DNA of 10,544 nucleotides from Syntrophobacter sp. DG_60 (GCA_001304365.1 LJNA01000039.1:1-10544); one strand, 5' to 3'; positions 1 to 6,700 are shown, counted from the stretch's first letter. The notes: generated by a model from the letters alone, not told the origin. Translations and numbers: made by a program.

Positions 1-1458
1 GAGGCCAGCGCATTAATGGAGTTAGTAGAAAGGTATAGTCTCTTTAATTTTATAAATTCTAATTACACTTATTGCAGTTATAAAAATATCAAAAATAAGG
101 CCATTTCTTTTAAATATATTGCCTTTTCTGTTAATGATGTGGATATTAAATTAGCAAAAGAGGTCTTTTCACAAATTCCCCTCTCCTGGGTACCTGCATA
201 TAACCTTACAGAAAGAAGAGAGACTTTTATCCCCATCGACTGGTTTTATGCCATAAATGAGTATAATGGTTCTGCGGCAGGAAACACCTTAGAAGAGGCT
301 ATTATTCAAGGCCTCTGTGAGGTAATAGAGCGTCATGTCTGTGCCATAATAAGTGATAAAAAAATACCTACTTCTTCAATAGATATCCAATCTATAAAAA
401 ATCCTGTAGCCTTAGAGCTCATCAAAAAATACATAAAAAATGGGATAAATTTATTTATAAAAGATTTTTCACTGGATATGGGCATTTCTACTATAGGGGC
501 ATTGGCCTATGACCCAAAGTCTTTCCCTTATAGAAGCGAGATAGTGTTTACAGCAGGTACACACACCAGTCCAGAGAAGGCATTGATCAGGGCACTTACT
601 GAGGCAGCCCAGTTGGCAGGTGATTTTGATACCGATGGGAAGTATATTCCAAGTGGCCTTCCTAAACCTGCTAATCTAAATGAAGTTTCCTATATAACCC
701 ACCATAAAAATACTATCAATATCTCAGAACTGCCCAATGTCTCCCATCTTAACATAAAAAAGGAGATAGAGAATTGTGTTGAGGTCTTATCAAAAAAGGG
801 ACTGGAAGTAATAGTTGTTAACATTACTCATCCACTGATTGGAATCCCTGCGGTTTATGTTATTATCCCTGGTACTTCTTTTAGACAAAGGGCAAAGGCA
901 GCTAGTGTTCCCTTCTTTTCTGCAAAATTGGCATCCCAGCTTAAAGATATGGATAAGGCCGTTAGTATTTTAAAAAGAATAAATGCCATTTGTAAAAAAT
1001 ATTATGCCTATTTTCATTTAGGAATGTGTTATCTGAGAAAGGAAGAACATAGGCAGGCATTAACCCACTTTAAAAAGGCTTTAGATTTAAACCCTGAAAA
1101 AGAAGATATTCCCATTATTTACCTTTATATAGGGCTATGTTACAAAAATTTAAATAGCTATAAAAGGGCCATTGTCCCACTCAAAAAGGCAATAGCCCAT
1201 GACCCCCAGATTAAGGAAGTTTATAATCTCCTGGGTTTTTGCTATTTTAAACTAAAGAAATACCAAAAATCCATAGAGAATTTTAGCAAGGTAGTAGCAT
1301 TAGATCCCAGTTCTGCTATTGACTATGCCAATATTGCCTCCAATTTAAAGGAGATGGGGCGTATAAAGGAGGCCATAAGATTTTACAGGTTGGCCCTAGA
1401 GTTAGAACCCAACATTGATTTTGCTAAGGAGAATCTTAAAAAATTGGTTAAATCGTGA
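1..1458 (+). CDS. YcaO-domain protein with C-terminal TPR repeats (5' partial)
   Basis: The frame is open from the first base, and the residues before the first visible ATG (EASAL) continue the YcaO-family motif EASALMELVERYS. The gene therefore begins upstream, and the ATG at 16 is internal. Counting from base 1, the second YcaO signature lies at residues 94-112 (GNTLEEAII...EVIERH), and E201/Q204 (ALTEAAQ) match the ATP/Mg-binding E..Q motif. YcaO enzymes use ATP to activate peptide amides, forming azolines, thioamides or amidines. From about residue 316 to the end at 485 there are about four tetratricopeptide repeats, each ending in a form of ALDLNP or ALELEP. They replace the Pro-rich C-terminus of azoline-forming YcaOs and suggest protein binding. 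A radical SAM gene follows after 15 nt, so the two are probably cotranscribed. The substrate is unknown; no precursor peptide or TfuA gene is visible here. The YcaO assignment is secure, the specific role is not. Confidence 0.88.
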   Translation, partial: EASALMELVERYSLFNFINSNYTYCSYKNIKNKAISFKYIAFSVNDVDIKLAKEVFSQIPLSWVPAYNLTERRETFIPIDWFYAINEYNGSAAGNTLEEAIIQGLCEVIERHVCAIISDKKIPTSSIDIQSIKNPVALELIKKYIKNGINLFIKDFSLDMGISTIGALAYDPKSFPYRSEIVFTAGTHTSPEKALIRALTEAAQLAGDFDTDGKYIPSGLPKPANLNEVSYITHHKNTINISELPNVSHLNIKKEIENCVEVLSKKGLEVIVVNITHPLIGIPAVYVIIPGTSFRQRAKAASVPFFSAKLASQLKDMDKAVSILKRINAICKKYYAYFHLGMCYLRKEEHRQALTHFKKALDLNPEKEDIPIIYLYIGLCYKNLNSYKRAIVPLKKAIAHDPQIKEVYNLLGFCYFKLKKYQKSIENFSKVVALDPSSAIDYANIASNLKEMGRIKEAIRFYRLALELEPNIDFAKENLKKLVKS

Positions 1459-1473
1459 AGCCTGAAGCCATAA

Positions 1474-2415
1474 ATGCTCCCTTCTTATATTGAGACTTAC
1501 AAATCAGGGGAATTGACAAAGAAGATAAAGGTGGCTTATGACCTCCTCAAATCATGTCGCATTTGTCCATGGAACTGTGATGTCAATAGGCTAGAGGGAG
1601 AATTAGGCATTTGCAAAACAGGTAATCTTCCAATAATAGCAGATTATATGCCACATTTTGGCGAGGAGGCAACTCTTGTAGGGGAAAATGGCTCAGGGGC
1701 AATCTTTATTTCCTACTGTAACCTAAAGTGTGTATTTTGCCAGACCTACGAGATTAGCCACTTAGGAGAAGGTACTTCTGTTTCTTTGGAAAGGCTTGCA
1801 GAAATTATGATCTTCTTACAAAACCAAGGGTGCCATAACATTAACTTTATTAGCCCTTCTCATGTAGTACCACAAATTCTAGCTGCTTTGTCTTTAGCTA
1901 TAGAAAGAGGGCTCAACATCCCCCTAGTTTACAATACAGGGGGATATGATTCTATTGAAATTTTAAGGTTATTAGAGGGTGTTTTTGACATCTATATGCC
2001 AGATTTTAAGTACTGGGATGAAAAGGTAGCTCAAAGATTTTCTAAAGTAAGACATTATCCTAAGGTAGCCAAGGTTGCCATTAAAGAGATGCACCGTCAA
2101 GTGGGGGATTTAATATTAGATGAAAGGGGCATTGCCAAAAGGGGCCTTATAGTGCGCCATTTAATCTTACCAGAGGGATTAGCAGGAACTAGGAATGTTC
2201 TAAGATTTTTGGCAAGAGAGATCTCCCCCAACACCTATGTGAATATAATGGGGCACTATAGGCCATGTGGCCAAGCAGAAAAATGCCCCCTTTTAAATAG
2301 AAAGATTAAAAGGGAAGAATATGAAGAAGCAATCCGTATAGCAAAAGAGGAAGGCATTAACAGGCTCGATCAGACCCATGCTCACCTTTATCCCATGATT
2401 TTTAACCAAGATTAA
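1474..2415 (+). CDS. PflX-like radical SAM protein
   Basis: This 313-residue protein resembles the PflX / COG1313 group, homologues of pyruvate formate-lyase activating enzyme. The radical SAM cluster motif CxxxCxxC is C82, C86, C89 (CNLKCVFC). An N-terminal Cys set (C28, C31, C35, C47, in CRICPWNC and GICKTG) is characteristic of the group and may bind another metal site. The tail motif GHYRPCGQAEKCP followed by REEYEEAI also fits, and the length is normal. The ATG at 1474 is the first in-frame start after a stop at 1471 and gives the family's typical beginning, SYIETYKSGEL; its ribosome-binding site is weak, consistent with coupling to the gene 15 nt upstream. Members of this group generate a 5'-deoxyadenosyl radical, but their targets are mostly uncharacterised. 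A joint peptide- or protein-modification role with the upstream YcaO is inference. The stop codon lies inside the left end of an inverted repeat. Confidence 0.88.
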   Translation: MLPSYIETYKSGELTKKIKVAYDLLKSCRICPWNCDVNRLEGELGICKTGNLPIIADYMPHFGEEATLVGENGSGAIFISYCNLKCVFCQTYEISHLGEGTSVSLERLAEIMIFLQNQGCHNINFISPSHVVPQILAALSLAIERGLNIPLVYNTGGYDSIEILRLLEGVFDIYMPDFKYWDEKVAQRFSKVRHYPKVAKVAIKEMHRQVGDLILDERGIAKRGLIVRHLILPEGLAGTRNVLRFLAREISPNTYVNIMGHYRPCGQAEKCPLLNRKIKREEYEEAIRIAKEEGINRLDQTHAHLYPMIFNQD

Positions 2416-2615
2416 TTGTGACCGTTCACCACAGAGAGCGCCAAGACCGCTGAGATGAAACAAAATCCAAACGAGATAACGCAGACAATTATTGGGTTAC
2501 TGATTGACTTTAATGTCAAGATAGTCAAGAACCGCATCCGTAGGCTATTATAGCTTTTAATATTAAGAGTTCTCTGTGTCCTCTGCGTGCTTTGCGGTGA
2601 ACGCTTACGATTAAT
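2411..2615. repeat. Imperfect inverted repeat, copy 1 (MITE/REP-like)
   Basis: The left arm (2411-2454) and right arm (2572-2615) are imperfect reverse complements: each starts from ATTAAT, then the GTTCACC/GGTGAAC core, then purine-rich CAGAG-type sequence. About two thirds of aligned positions match, around a roughly 117-nt centre. The arms belong to the widespread ACCGCAGAG..CGCAGAG dispersed repeat seen in many bacterial genomes. The left end overlaps the stop codon of the radical SAM gene, and the right end abuts the -35 box of the next gene. A related copy lies at 3665-3779. No transposase is present, so if mobile it would be non-autonomous. Confidence 0.7.
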
Positions 2616-2644
2616 TTGACATTTATAGACATCTATTATATATA
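2616..2644 (+). promoter_or_regulatory. Sigma70-type promoter for the 2666 barrel gene
   Basis: A perfect -35 box TTGACA (2616-2621) is followed after 17 nt by TATATA (2639-2644). This is 22 nt before the start codon, so the leader would be short. The -35 box directly abuts the right end of the inverted repeat. The call rests on consensus match and spacing only. Confidence 0.6.
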
Positions 2645-2665
2645 TGTATTTCAAAAGAGGGGGGA

Positions 2666-3601
2666 ATGAGGGACTATTTAACACCAATATTGGCTATAGT
2701 ATTAATAGCAATTACAGTTGCACCAGCCACTGCCGATGTAGTATTAGACAGTAATTATAACCCCTCTATGCTTCAGATTGAGCAAGCTAACTGGATGAGG
2801 AGTTTTTTCATTGATGAGTTTAACGACGATATTTTAAGAAGCGGTGACCATACTGACCATTTTGACTGGTTGGGTAACGTAAATTTGCTTACAGAAGATA
2901 CGGGATTAGGAAGTCTAACTATTTCTCCTTGGATTAGTTTGGTTCGTGGGCCAGCACTTGCCTATGAAACGCGCCCAGGTCATCTTGCTTTAGAAAAATA
3001 TAGAGATAGTGATATTTATTATACTACTTTGGGGCTAAATTATCGTTTTAATCAGTTGGCTCTCAATCTGAAGTTTTCCCATCAGTGGGGAGAGCATAAA
3101 TTGCACTATCCAGGCATAGGGACCCTTGCCGCTAATGCCAGCTATAACTTAAATATAGCAAAAGTAGGTCTTGAAACAGCTTGGCTTAGCAGAGATTTCA
3201 GAACCTCATATTGGTATAGTCCATTCGTGGTATTCGGGAGAATGTCCATCAGGGACATGGGCATTAAACCTGAAACTTGCTATGACACAGATGGCACTAA
3301 TTATCTTCAGAACTTCTATTTCCTTAAGGGATTTGCAGAGACTATCCAACCCACTCCTGTTGGTGATGTAAAATTAAAGGCCGGTTTTGGTTATATTTAT
3401 CATGTTCATAATAATGAAAGTGGAGATCTCGGTTGGGAACTAGATGCAGGGGGTACCTTGAAGATTACACCAAATCTTAGATATAATGCAATATTTGGCT
3501 ATTTTATGGCCAGCGATTATTACGATAACATTTTTGAGAATGCGAAAAGGCATGATAAAGATGCTATTATGTTCTTAAATAGAATCATGATTAACTTCTA
3601 A
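2666..3601 (+). CDS. Exported outer-membrane beta-barrel protein, unknown family
   Basis: This 311-residue protein starts with a cleavable signal peptide (MRDYLTPILAIVLIAITVAPATA, cleavage about residue 23-24). The mature part is rich in aromatic residues and alternating hydrophobic/polar stretches typical of transmembrane beta-strands (for example LGLNYRFNQLALNLKFSHQW and VKLKAGFGYIYHVH). It ends FLNRIMINF, a terminal Phe as recognised by the BAM assembly machinery. I do not recognise a specific family; the layout resembles alginate-export-like or other small porins, but no diagnostic motif is visible. The start is preceded by a G-rich site (GAGGGGGG) very close to the ATG. The gene stands alone: a promoter lies directly upstream, a possible terminator and a second inverted repeat lie downstream, and related repeat copies flank it on both sides. 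Transport substrate unknown. Confidence 0.8.
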   Translation: MRDYLTPILAIVLIAITVAPATADVVLDSNYNPSMLQIEQANWMRSFFIDEFNDDILRSGDHTDHFDWLGNVNLLTEDTGLGSLTISPWISLVRGPALAYETRPGHLALEKYRDSDIYYTTLGLNYRFNQLALNLKFSHQWGEHKLHYPGIGTLAANASYNLNIAKVGLETAWLSRDFRTSYWYSPFVVFGRMSIRDMGIKPETCYDTDGTNYLQNFYFLKGFAETIQPTPVGDVKLKAGFGYIYHVHNNESGDLGWELDAGGTLKITPNLRYNAIFGYFMASDYYDNIFENAKRHDKDAIMFLNRIMINF

Positions 3602-3602
3602 A

Positions 3603-3658
3603 TTTCCTCTTCTGCCTTTAATTCCATCTCTTTTTTTACCCAGAAGGGAAAATTTTTT
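3603..3658 (+). terminator. Possible intrinsic terminator after the barrel gene
   Basis: TTTCC-T-CTTCTG (3603-3614) can pair with CAGAAGGGAAA (3641-3651), forming 11 pairs with one bulged T, followed by ATTTTTTAATTTTTT. The 26-nt loop is long for a terminator, so this is a weak call. The adjacent repeat hairpin might also stop transcription. Confidence 0.35.
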
Positions 3659-3664
3659 AATTTT

Positions 3665-3779
3665 TTGTAACCGTTCATTTTTTCTATTTACCGCAGAGAG
3701 CGCAGAGCACAAAACAAAGCATTTTTAAAATTCTTATCTTCTCTGCGTCCTCTGTGCACTCTGCGGTGAACGATTACAA
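3665..3779. repeat. Imperfect inverted repeat, copy 2 (MITE/REP-like)
   Basis: The outer arms TTGTAACCGTTCA (3665-3677) and TGAACGATTACAA (3767-3779) pair at 12 of 13 positions. The inner arms at 3691-3707 and 3749-3765 (CCGCAGAG type) pair with two mismatches. The left arm carries a 13-nt AT-rich insertion (3678-3690) between the outer and inner blocks. The right end (GCGGTGAACG.TTAC.A) matches copy 1 almost exactly, so the two are the same repeat family. It sits between the unknown barrel gene and the LbtU-like porin promoter. Confidence 0.7.
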
Positions 3780-3797
3780 TTTTTTAACAAAAATGAT

Positions 3798-3826
3798 TTG
3801 ACAAATTTTTTATTTTGTGGTAATTG
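3798..3826 (+). promoter_or_regulatory. Putative promoter of the LbtU-like porin
   Basis: TTGACA (3798-3803) is followed after 17 nt by a weak -10 TAATTG (3821-3826), preceded by TGG that gives an extended -10 (TGnTA). The -35 box is convincing, the -10 is not. No Fur box was seen nearby. Transcripts would carry a leader of about 100 nt with a small frame before the porin. Confidence 0.4.
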
Positions 3827-3847
3827 AATTTTTTCAAATAAGGGGAG

Positions 3848-3859
3848 AAAGGAGGTGAT
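3848..3859 (+). promoter_or_regulatory. Extended Shine-Dalgarno sequence in the porin leader
   Basis: AAAGGAGGTGAT is a 12-nt perfect complement to the usual 3' end of bacterial 16S rRNA (CACCUCCUUU region). It lies about 75 nt before the porin start, so it is not the porin's own site, which is AGGAGGG around 3917. Two small frames begin next to it: ATG at 3858, only 2 nt after GGAGG, and GTG at 3863 with ideal 7-nt spacing but only four codons. Confidence 0.5.
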
Positions 3860-3914
3860 GCGGTGCCATTGTCTTAAGACGGAGTTAGAGGGGTTATTTT
3901 ATTTAGAACTGTGA
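3858..3914 (+). CDS. Putative 18-codon leader peptide upstream of the porin
   Basis: The frame reads MRCHCLKTELEGLFYLEL and stops 19 nt before the porin ATG. It starts at the 3' edge of an exceptionally strong Shine-Dalgarno sequence. The CxC-type start with His (residues 3-5) is curious in a leader upstream of a putative metal or siderophore porin, but this is too short to argue from composition. It could be a translated leader controlling ribosome loading on the porin, or no gene at all. Spacing from GGAGG to this ATG is short, and the alternative GTG at 3863 would give only VPLS. Confidence 0.3.
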   Translation: MRCHCLKTELEGLFYLEL

Positions 3915-3933
3915 ATAGGAGGAGGGAAAAGAG

Positions 3934-5142
3934 ATGAGAAAGATTTGCTTTTCATTTTTAGCTTTATTTTTGGCAATTGGTCTTTTGGCAGGTTTCTCTT
4001 ATGCCCAAGAAGAAGAAAAGGCGGTTATTGACACTATATCTGAAAGGATAGAGCTCCACGGTGAGTTAAAAACCGGCTTTTGGGTGGACAGTGTTGGTCG
4101 CAGAGGAGCTCCGGGCAGAACGGAAGATACTGAAATTCAGCTTACCAATGCAGCGCTGGCTATAGAGGCCATGGTCACTGACTGGATGGATGTCACTGTT
4201 GTTCCTATGTTTGAGGTTGATGAATTCTTTATAGATGAGGGTCATGTTACTATAGGGCCTACAGATACTATACCTGTTTATTTCACTGGTGGTTTAATGT
4301 ACATGCCCTTTGGAAAGAGACAGGAATATACCCACTTTCCAGATGACCCCCTAGTAAACCTGCCAGCTACCCTGCTTTTTGGTGAAATCTGGGATCCCGG
4401 TGCTATTGCAGGAATTACCAAGGAAATTCCCTTTGGCGCTTTCACTCACAAGTTCACTTTAGAGACCTTTGTACTTTATCCAGACGTTACTGATAGCAGT
4501 GGAAAACGTCAGGTTGACAATTTTGGCTTCAATGCCTCTGTTAATATCTCTAATGAAGAGTGTGAATTTGAGCTAGGTGGCTCTTATATCAATAATGTGC
4601 TCAACTCCAGGGGTATAAAAGACTACTTTGCTGACCGTCTTGTGCACGGATTATCCTATAGGGGCTATGAGTATAGGCGCCTCAAAGGTCCTGCATGGGA
4701 TGGAGAGGTAAGGACTGAAAGGGATGTGGATGGAGTAGCTGCCTATATGAAGGCTGAATATAGATCCTTTTATCTTACAGCAGAGTATATGGGAGTAACT
4801 GAAGATATTAAGGACTTTTATCATCACGGAAGTGCAATACCTCTCTATGATACAGAAGGTAAGGCCCTTCATCCGCATGTATGGGGAGTTGAGGTAGGTG
4901 CTGAATGCCCAGTTTACCCAGTTGAGGCCATGTTTAGATATGAAGGCTCTATTGAGGCCCAGCCCATTTATGGAATACCCAGAAATCGGTATGCAGTTGG
5001 TCTAAATGCCAATATCTTCAAGTACGCTACCTGGTCTTTGGCATATGCCTATAATGACTATGACCCTGATTATGATGTGGGATATGGAGATGACAGAACT
5101 AATAGGCACCTATTCTTCTCTCAGTTGGCAATAGAGTTCTAG
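3934..5142 (+). CDS. LbtU-like outer-membrane porin
   Basis: This 402-residue protein has a clear signal peptide (cleavage after SYA, residue 24) and a barrel-type C-terminus ending LAIEF. The segment GGLMYMPFGKRQEYTHFPDDP (residues about 119-139, with MPFG at 124-127) resembles the conserved MPFG...DP block of the LbtU family, first known from legiobactin siderophore uptake in Legionella. In other bacteria the family is assigned by sequence only, so iron or siderophore transport is inference. The start has a good AGGAGGG site 11-12 nt upstream. The gene is monocistronic: own promoter, leader with a small frame, and a strong terminator 17 nt after the stop. Two damaged relatives lie downstream at 5281-6119 and 6611-6700, so this appears to be the surviving member of a local porin family. 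Confidence 0.75.
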   Translation: MRKICFSFLALFLAIGLLAGFSYAQEEEKAVIDTISERIELHGELKTGFWVDSVGRRGAPGRTEDTEIQLTNAALAIEAMVTDWMDVTVVPMFEVDEFFIDEGHVTIGPTDTIPVYFTGGLMYMPFGKRQEYTHFPDDPLVNLPATLLFGEIWDPGAIAGITKEIPFGAFTHKFTLETFVLYPDVTDSSGKRQVDNFGFNASVNISNEECEFELGGSYINNVLNSRGIKDYFADRLVHGLSYRGYEYRRLKGPAWDGEVRTERDVDGVAAYMKAEYRSFYLTAEYMGVTEDIKDFYHHGSAIPLYDTEGKALHPHVWGVEVGAECPVYPVEAMFRYEGSIEAQPIYGIPRNRYAVGLNANIFKYATWSLAYAYNDYDPDYDVGYGDDRTNRHLFFSQLAIEF

Positions 5143-5153
5143 GACAATGTTGG

Positions 5154-5192
5154 AAAAAAGCCAGGGGAGGCAATCTCCCCTGGCTTTTTTTG
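5154..5192 (+). terminator. Strong intrinsic terminator after the LbtU-like porin
   Basis: AGCCAGGGGAG (5159-5169) pairs perfectly with CTCCCCTGGCT (5175-5185) around a 5-nt loop, with A-run and T-run flanks that lengthen the stem and supply the U-tract. Textbook rho-independent structure, closing the porin transcript. Confidence 0.92.
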
Positions 5193-5280
5193 TTTTTTTT
5201 TATACCGATTCTCAAATCAACTTTCTTTTAGAAAATTATTTTGCTTAACAAATTTTATACTCAAGTGTATTGAACAAAGG

Positions 5281-6119
5281 CGTATCCCTCTTTATTTTCA
5301 CCGGCGGTCTGTTCTATCATCCATCTTGAAAAAGAGAAGAATATACACACTTCCCAGATGACCCATTTGTAAACTTACCAATTACCCTCTACTTTGGTGA
5401 GCTTCAAGACCCAGGTCTTATCTTAGGATTTAGTCAAGAATTAATGCCAGGCCATAGCTTTACCGTAGAAGGCTATGTATATAAGCCTTGGGTCTATAAG
5501 GACGGGCCTTATCATGCTATAGAAAGGACGCATCATGCTGATAGTTTTGGTTTTGATGCACATTTTAATGTTGAGATGGAGGATTATACCTTTGAGATTG
5601 GTGGCTCTTGGACTTCTAATATAGCTGCGTCTAGGGGGTATGAAGGATGCCATTGAAAATTTCGGACTAGAAGGAATTTATATTGACAGCAAAATTGATG
5701 CTATAGCTGCTTATATGAGCGGCACGTGTAGAAACTTCTATTTTACAACAGAGTATATGCAACCAGTTGAGCCTCTCAGACACGCCTATATCAATGGCAT
5801 AGGCCTTCCGGATGTAGACGGACACTTTGCCCATCCACATCTTTGGACAGTTGAGGTAAGTGCTGGTATTGAAGGATATTTAGCCTTACCAATGCCTGTT
5901 GAACTTATGTTTAGATACGCTGGTTCTACAGAAGCCCAGCCCATTTATGAGATACCAAGGAACAGGTGGGCAGTGGGTCTAAATACCGATATCTATGATT
6001 ACGCTACCTTGTCTTTGGCATATGCCTATAGCGACTATGACCCTGATTATGATGTGGGATATGGAGATAACAGTACTAACAGGCACCTATTCTTTACTCA
6101 GATAGCAGTAAAGTTTTAA
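5281..6119 (+). pseudogene. Decayed LbtU-like porin paralogue
   Basis: Alignment by eye with the intact porin at 3934-5142 shows one damaged paralogue. The part matching porin residues 1 to about 114 is missing. IPLYF (5284-5298) is out of frame with what follows because of an extra T in a TTTT run (5295-5298). Next comes FTGGLFYHPS, then TGA (5327-5329) exactly where the intact copy has Gly of MPFG, then KREEYTHFPDDP in the same frame. At 5634-5638 a GGGGG run, GGGG in the intact copy, shifts the frame again; the C-terminal half is then read from 5640 as MKDAIENFG... to TQIAVKF. The loop after this point is about 20 residues shorter than in the intact copy. The two apparent ORFs (5444-5656 and 5640-6119) are fragments of this one relic. 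Truncation plus three lesions argue against a sequencing error as the sole cause. Confidence 0.9.
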
Positions 6120-6144
6120 ATTAAGACTTTAGTTTAAATTATCC

Positions 6145-6175
6145 AAGGGAGGCTATGCCTCCCTTAATTTTTTTA
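6145..6175 (+). terminator. Intrinsic terminator after the porin pseudogene
   Basis: AAGGGAGGC (6145-6153) pairs perfectly with GCCTCCCTT (6157-6165) over a 3-nt loop, followed by AATTTTTTTA. Compact rho-independent terminator, still intact although the gene it served is broken. Confidence 0.88.
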
Positions 6176-6208
6176 TCTCTTCTCTTTTTTTTAAAAGAGA
6201 GGTGAGGT

Positions 6209-6385
6209 ATGAAAATTAAAAGAAAGCTAACGTTAGTGCTGTTTTTATTGTTCATTGTGACCTCTGCACACAGTTCAGCCCTAAGAAAGCCGGAAAAAAG
6301 ACCGATTAATGCAAAAGTTGATGCTGTTTGGGAAAAGATGCTTGAGATGTTTCCAAGAAATAAAGATAAAAATAAAAAAAATTGA
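6209..6385 (+). CDS. Small exported protein, probably truncated by a frameshift
   Basis: This 58-codon frame encodes a clear signal peptide (MKIKRKLTLVLFLLFIVTSAHSSA, cleavage about residue 24) followed by a charged tail rich in Lys and Asn. The ribosome-binding site is good (AGAGGTGAGG, 6197-6206, just before the ATG). It ends at a TGA right after a run of eight A (6374-6381). In the frame one base ahead, translation continues for another 75 codons to 6608. The likeliest reading is a single exported protein of about 130 residues whose frame is broken, or read by slippage, at the A8 run. I do not recognise the family. It lies between a porin pseudogene and a third porin remnant, in a stretch where decay is evident. 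Confidence 0.5.
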   Translation: MKIKRKLTLVLFLLFIVTSAHSSALRKPEKRPINAKVDAVWEKMLEMFPRNKDKNKKN

Positions 6386-6608
6386 TAAATATAAATACTT
6401 AATAATAGCTGAAAGGAAAATTTCACGTCAGAAGAAATTTAGTAGGAATATTAAAACAAAACTTATTCCAAAATTTGAGCAGACAGTAGTAAGTTTTGGT
6501 TTAGGAACATTTGTTGGTTCAGCAGGCGTTGGACATACAGGGAAAATAGTTGAAGATTTTTTGGATGAAGTAAAAAAGGCTTGTGAAGAAGGAACAAAAC
6601 TCGATTAA
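6309..6608 (+). CDS. Second frame of the small exported gene (frameshifted continuation)
   Basis: An open frame of 99 codons overlaps the 58-codon exported frame and continues to 6608. Its first part, MQKLMLFGKRCLRCF..., is read across the other frame's signal-peptide gene and has no ribosome-binding site of note, so the ATG at 6309 is probably not a real start. The part after the A8 run looks more protein-like: FEQTVVSFGLGTFVGSAGVG, then an amphipathic stretch GKIVEDFLDEVKKACEEGTKLD. I read residues after about 6384 as the C-terminal part of the protein starting at 6209. No family recognised; function unknown. An independent small gene is possible but less likely. Confidence 0.3.
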   Translation: MQKLMLFGKRCLRCFQEIKIKIKKIDKYKYLIIAERKISRQKKFSRNIKTKLIPKFEQTVVSFGLGTFVGSAGVGHTGKIVEDFLDEVKKACEEGTKLD

Positions 6609-6610
6609 CG

Positions 6611-6700
6611 AAGAGATTGATACATGATACAAGATATGAAGGATCTCTCGAAGCCCCTATTTATGAAACACCTAGAAAAAGCCAACTAGTTGATTGATTC
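6611..6700 (+). pseudogene. Remnant of a third LbtU-like porin copy
   Basis: Read in the frame of base 6611, the sequence contains RYEGSLEAPIYETPRKS (6632-6682). It matches RYEGSIEAQPIYGIPRNR of the intact porin and RYAGSTEAQPIYEIPRNR of the decayed one, with a one-codon gap where Q stands. The DNA matches too (AGATATGAAGG in both). The frame stops about six codons later, and nothing before or after aligns convincingly. This is a short relic of a further porin copy, not a gene. Its position 500 nt past the decayed paralogue suggests an ancient tandem array. Confidence 0.65.

Noticed and set aside
2412..2687. Minus-strand frame of 91 residues with RSPQSTQRTQRT
   Set aside because: It is the translation of the inverted repeat at 2411-2615 plus the promoter region; the STQRTQRT wording is typical of that repeat family, not of a protein.
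3781..3933. Fur box upstream of the LbtU-like porin
   Set aside because: I found no convincing match to the GATAATGATAATCATTATC-type palindrome, so iron control is not supported by the sequence.
5327..5329. In-frame TGA read as selenocysteine
   Set aside because: The intact copy has Gly (GGA) there, there is no Cys in the family motif MPFG, and two frameshifts flank it; a nonsense mutation is simpler.
5634..5638. G5 run as a phase-variation switch of the second porin
   Set aside because: Two other lesions and loss of the N-terminal part mean changing this run could not restore a working gene.
5444..6119. Two separate genes (5444-5656 and 5640-6119)
   Set aside because: Both halves align in order with the intact porin and meet at a G5 frameshift, so they are fragments of one pseudogene.
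6139..6426. Minus-strand frame of 95 residues overlapping the small exported gene
   Set aside because: It runs antisense across a terminator and the A-rich end of a better-supported signal-peptide frame; the Phe/Lys-rich translation reflects base composition.
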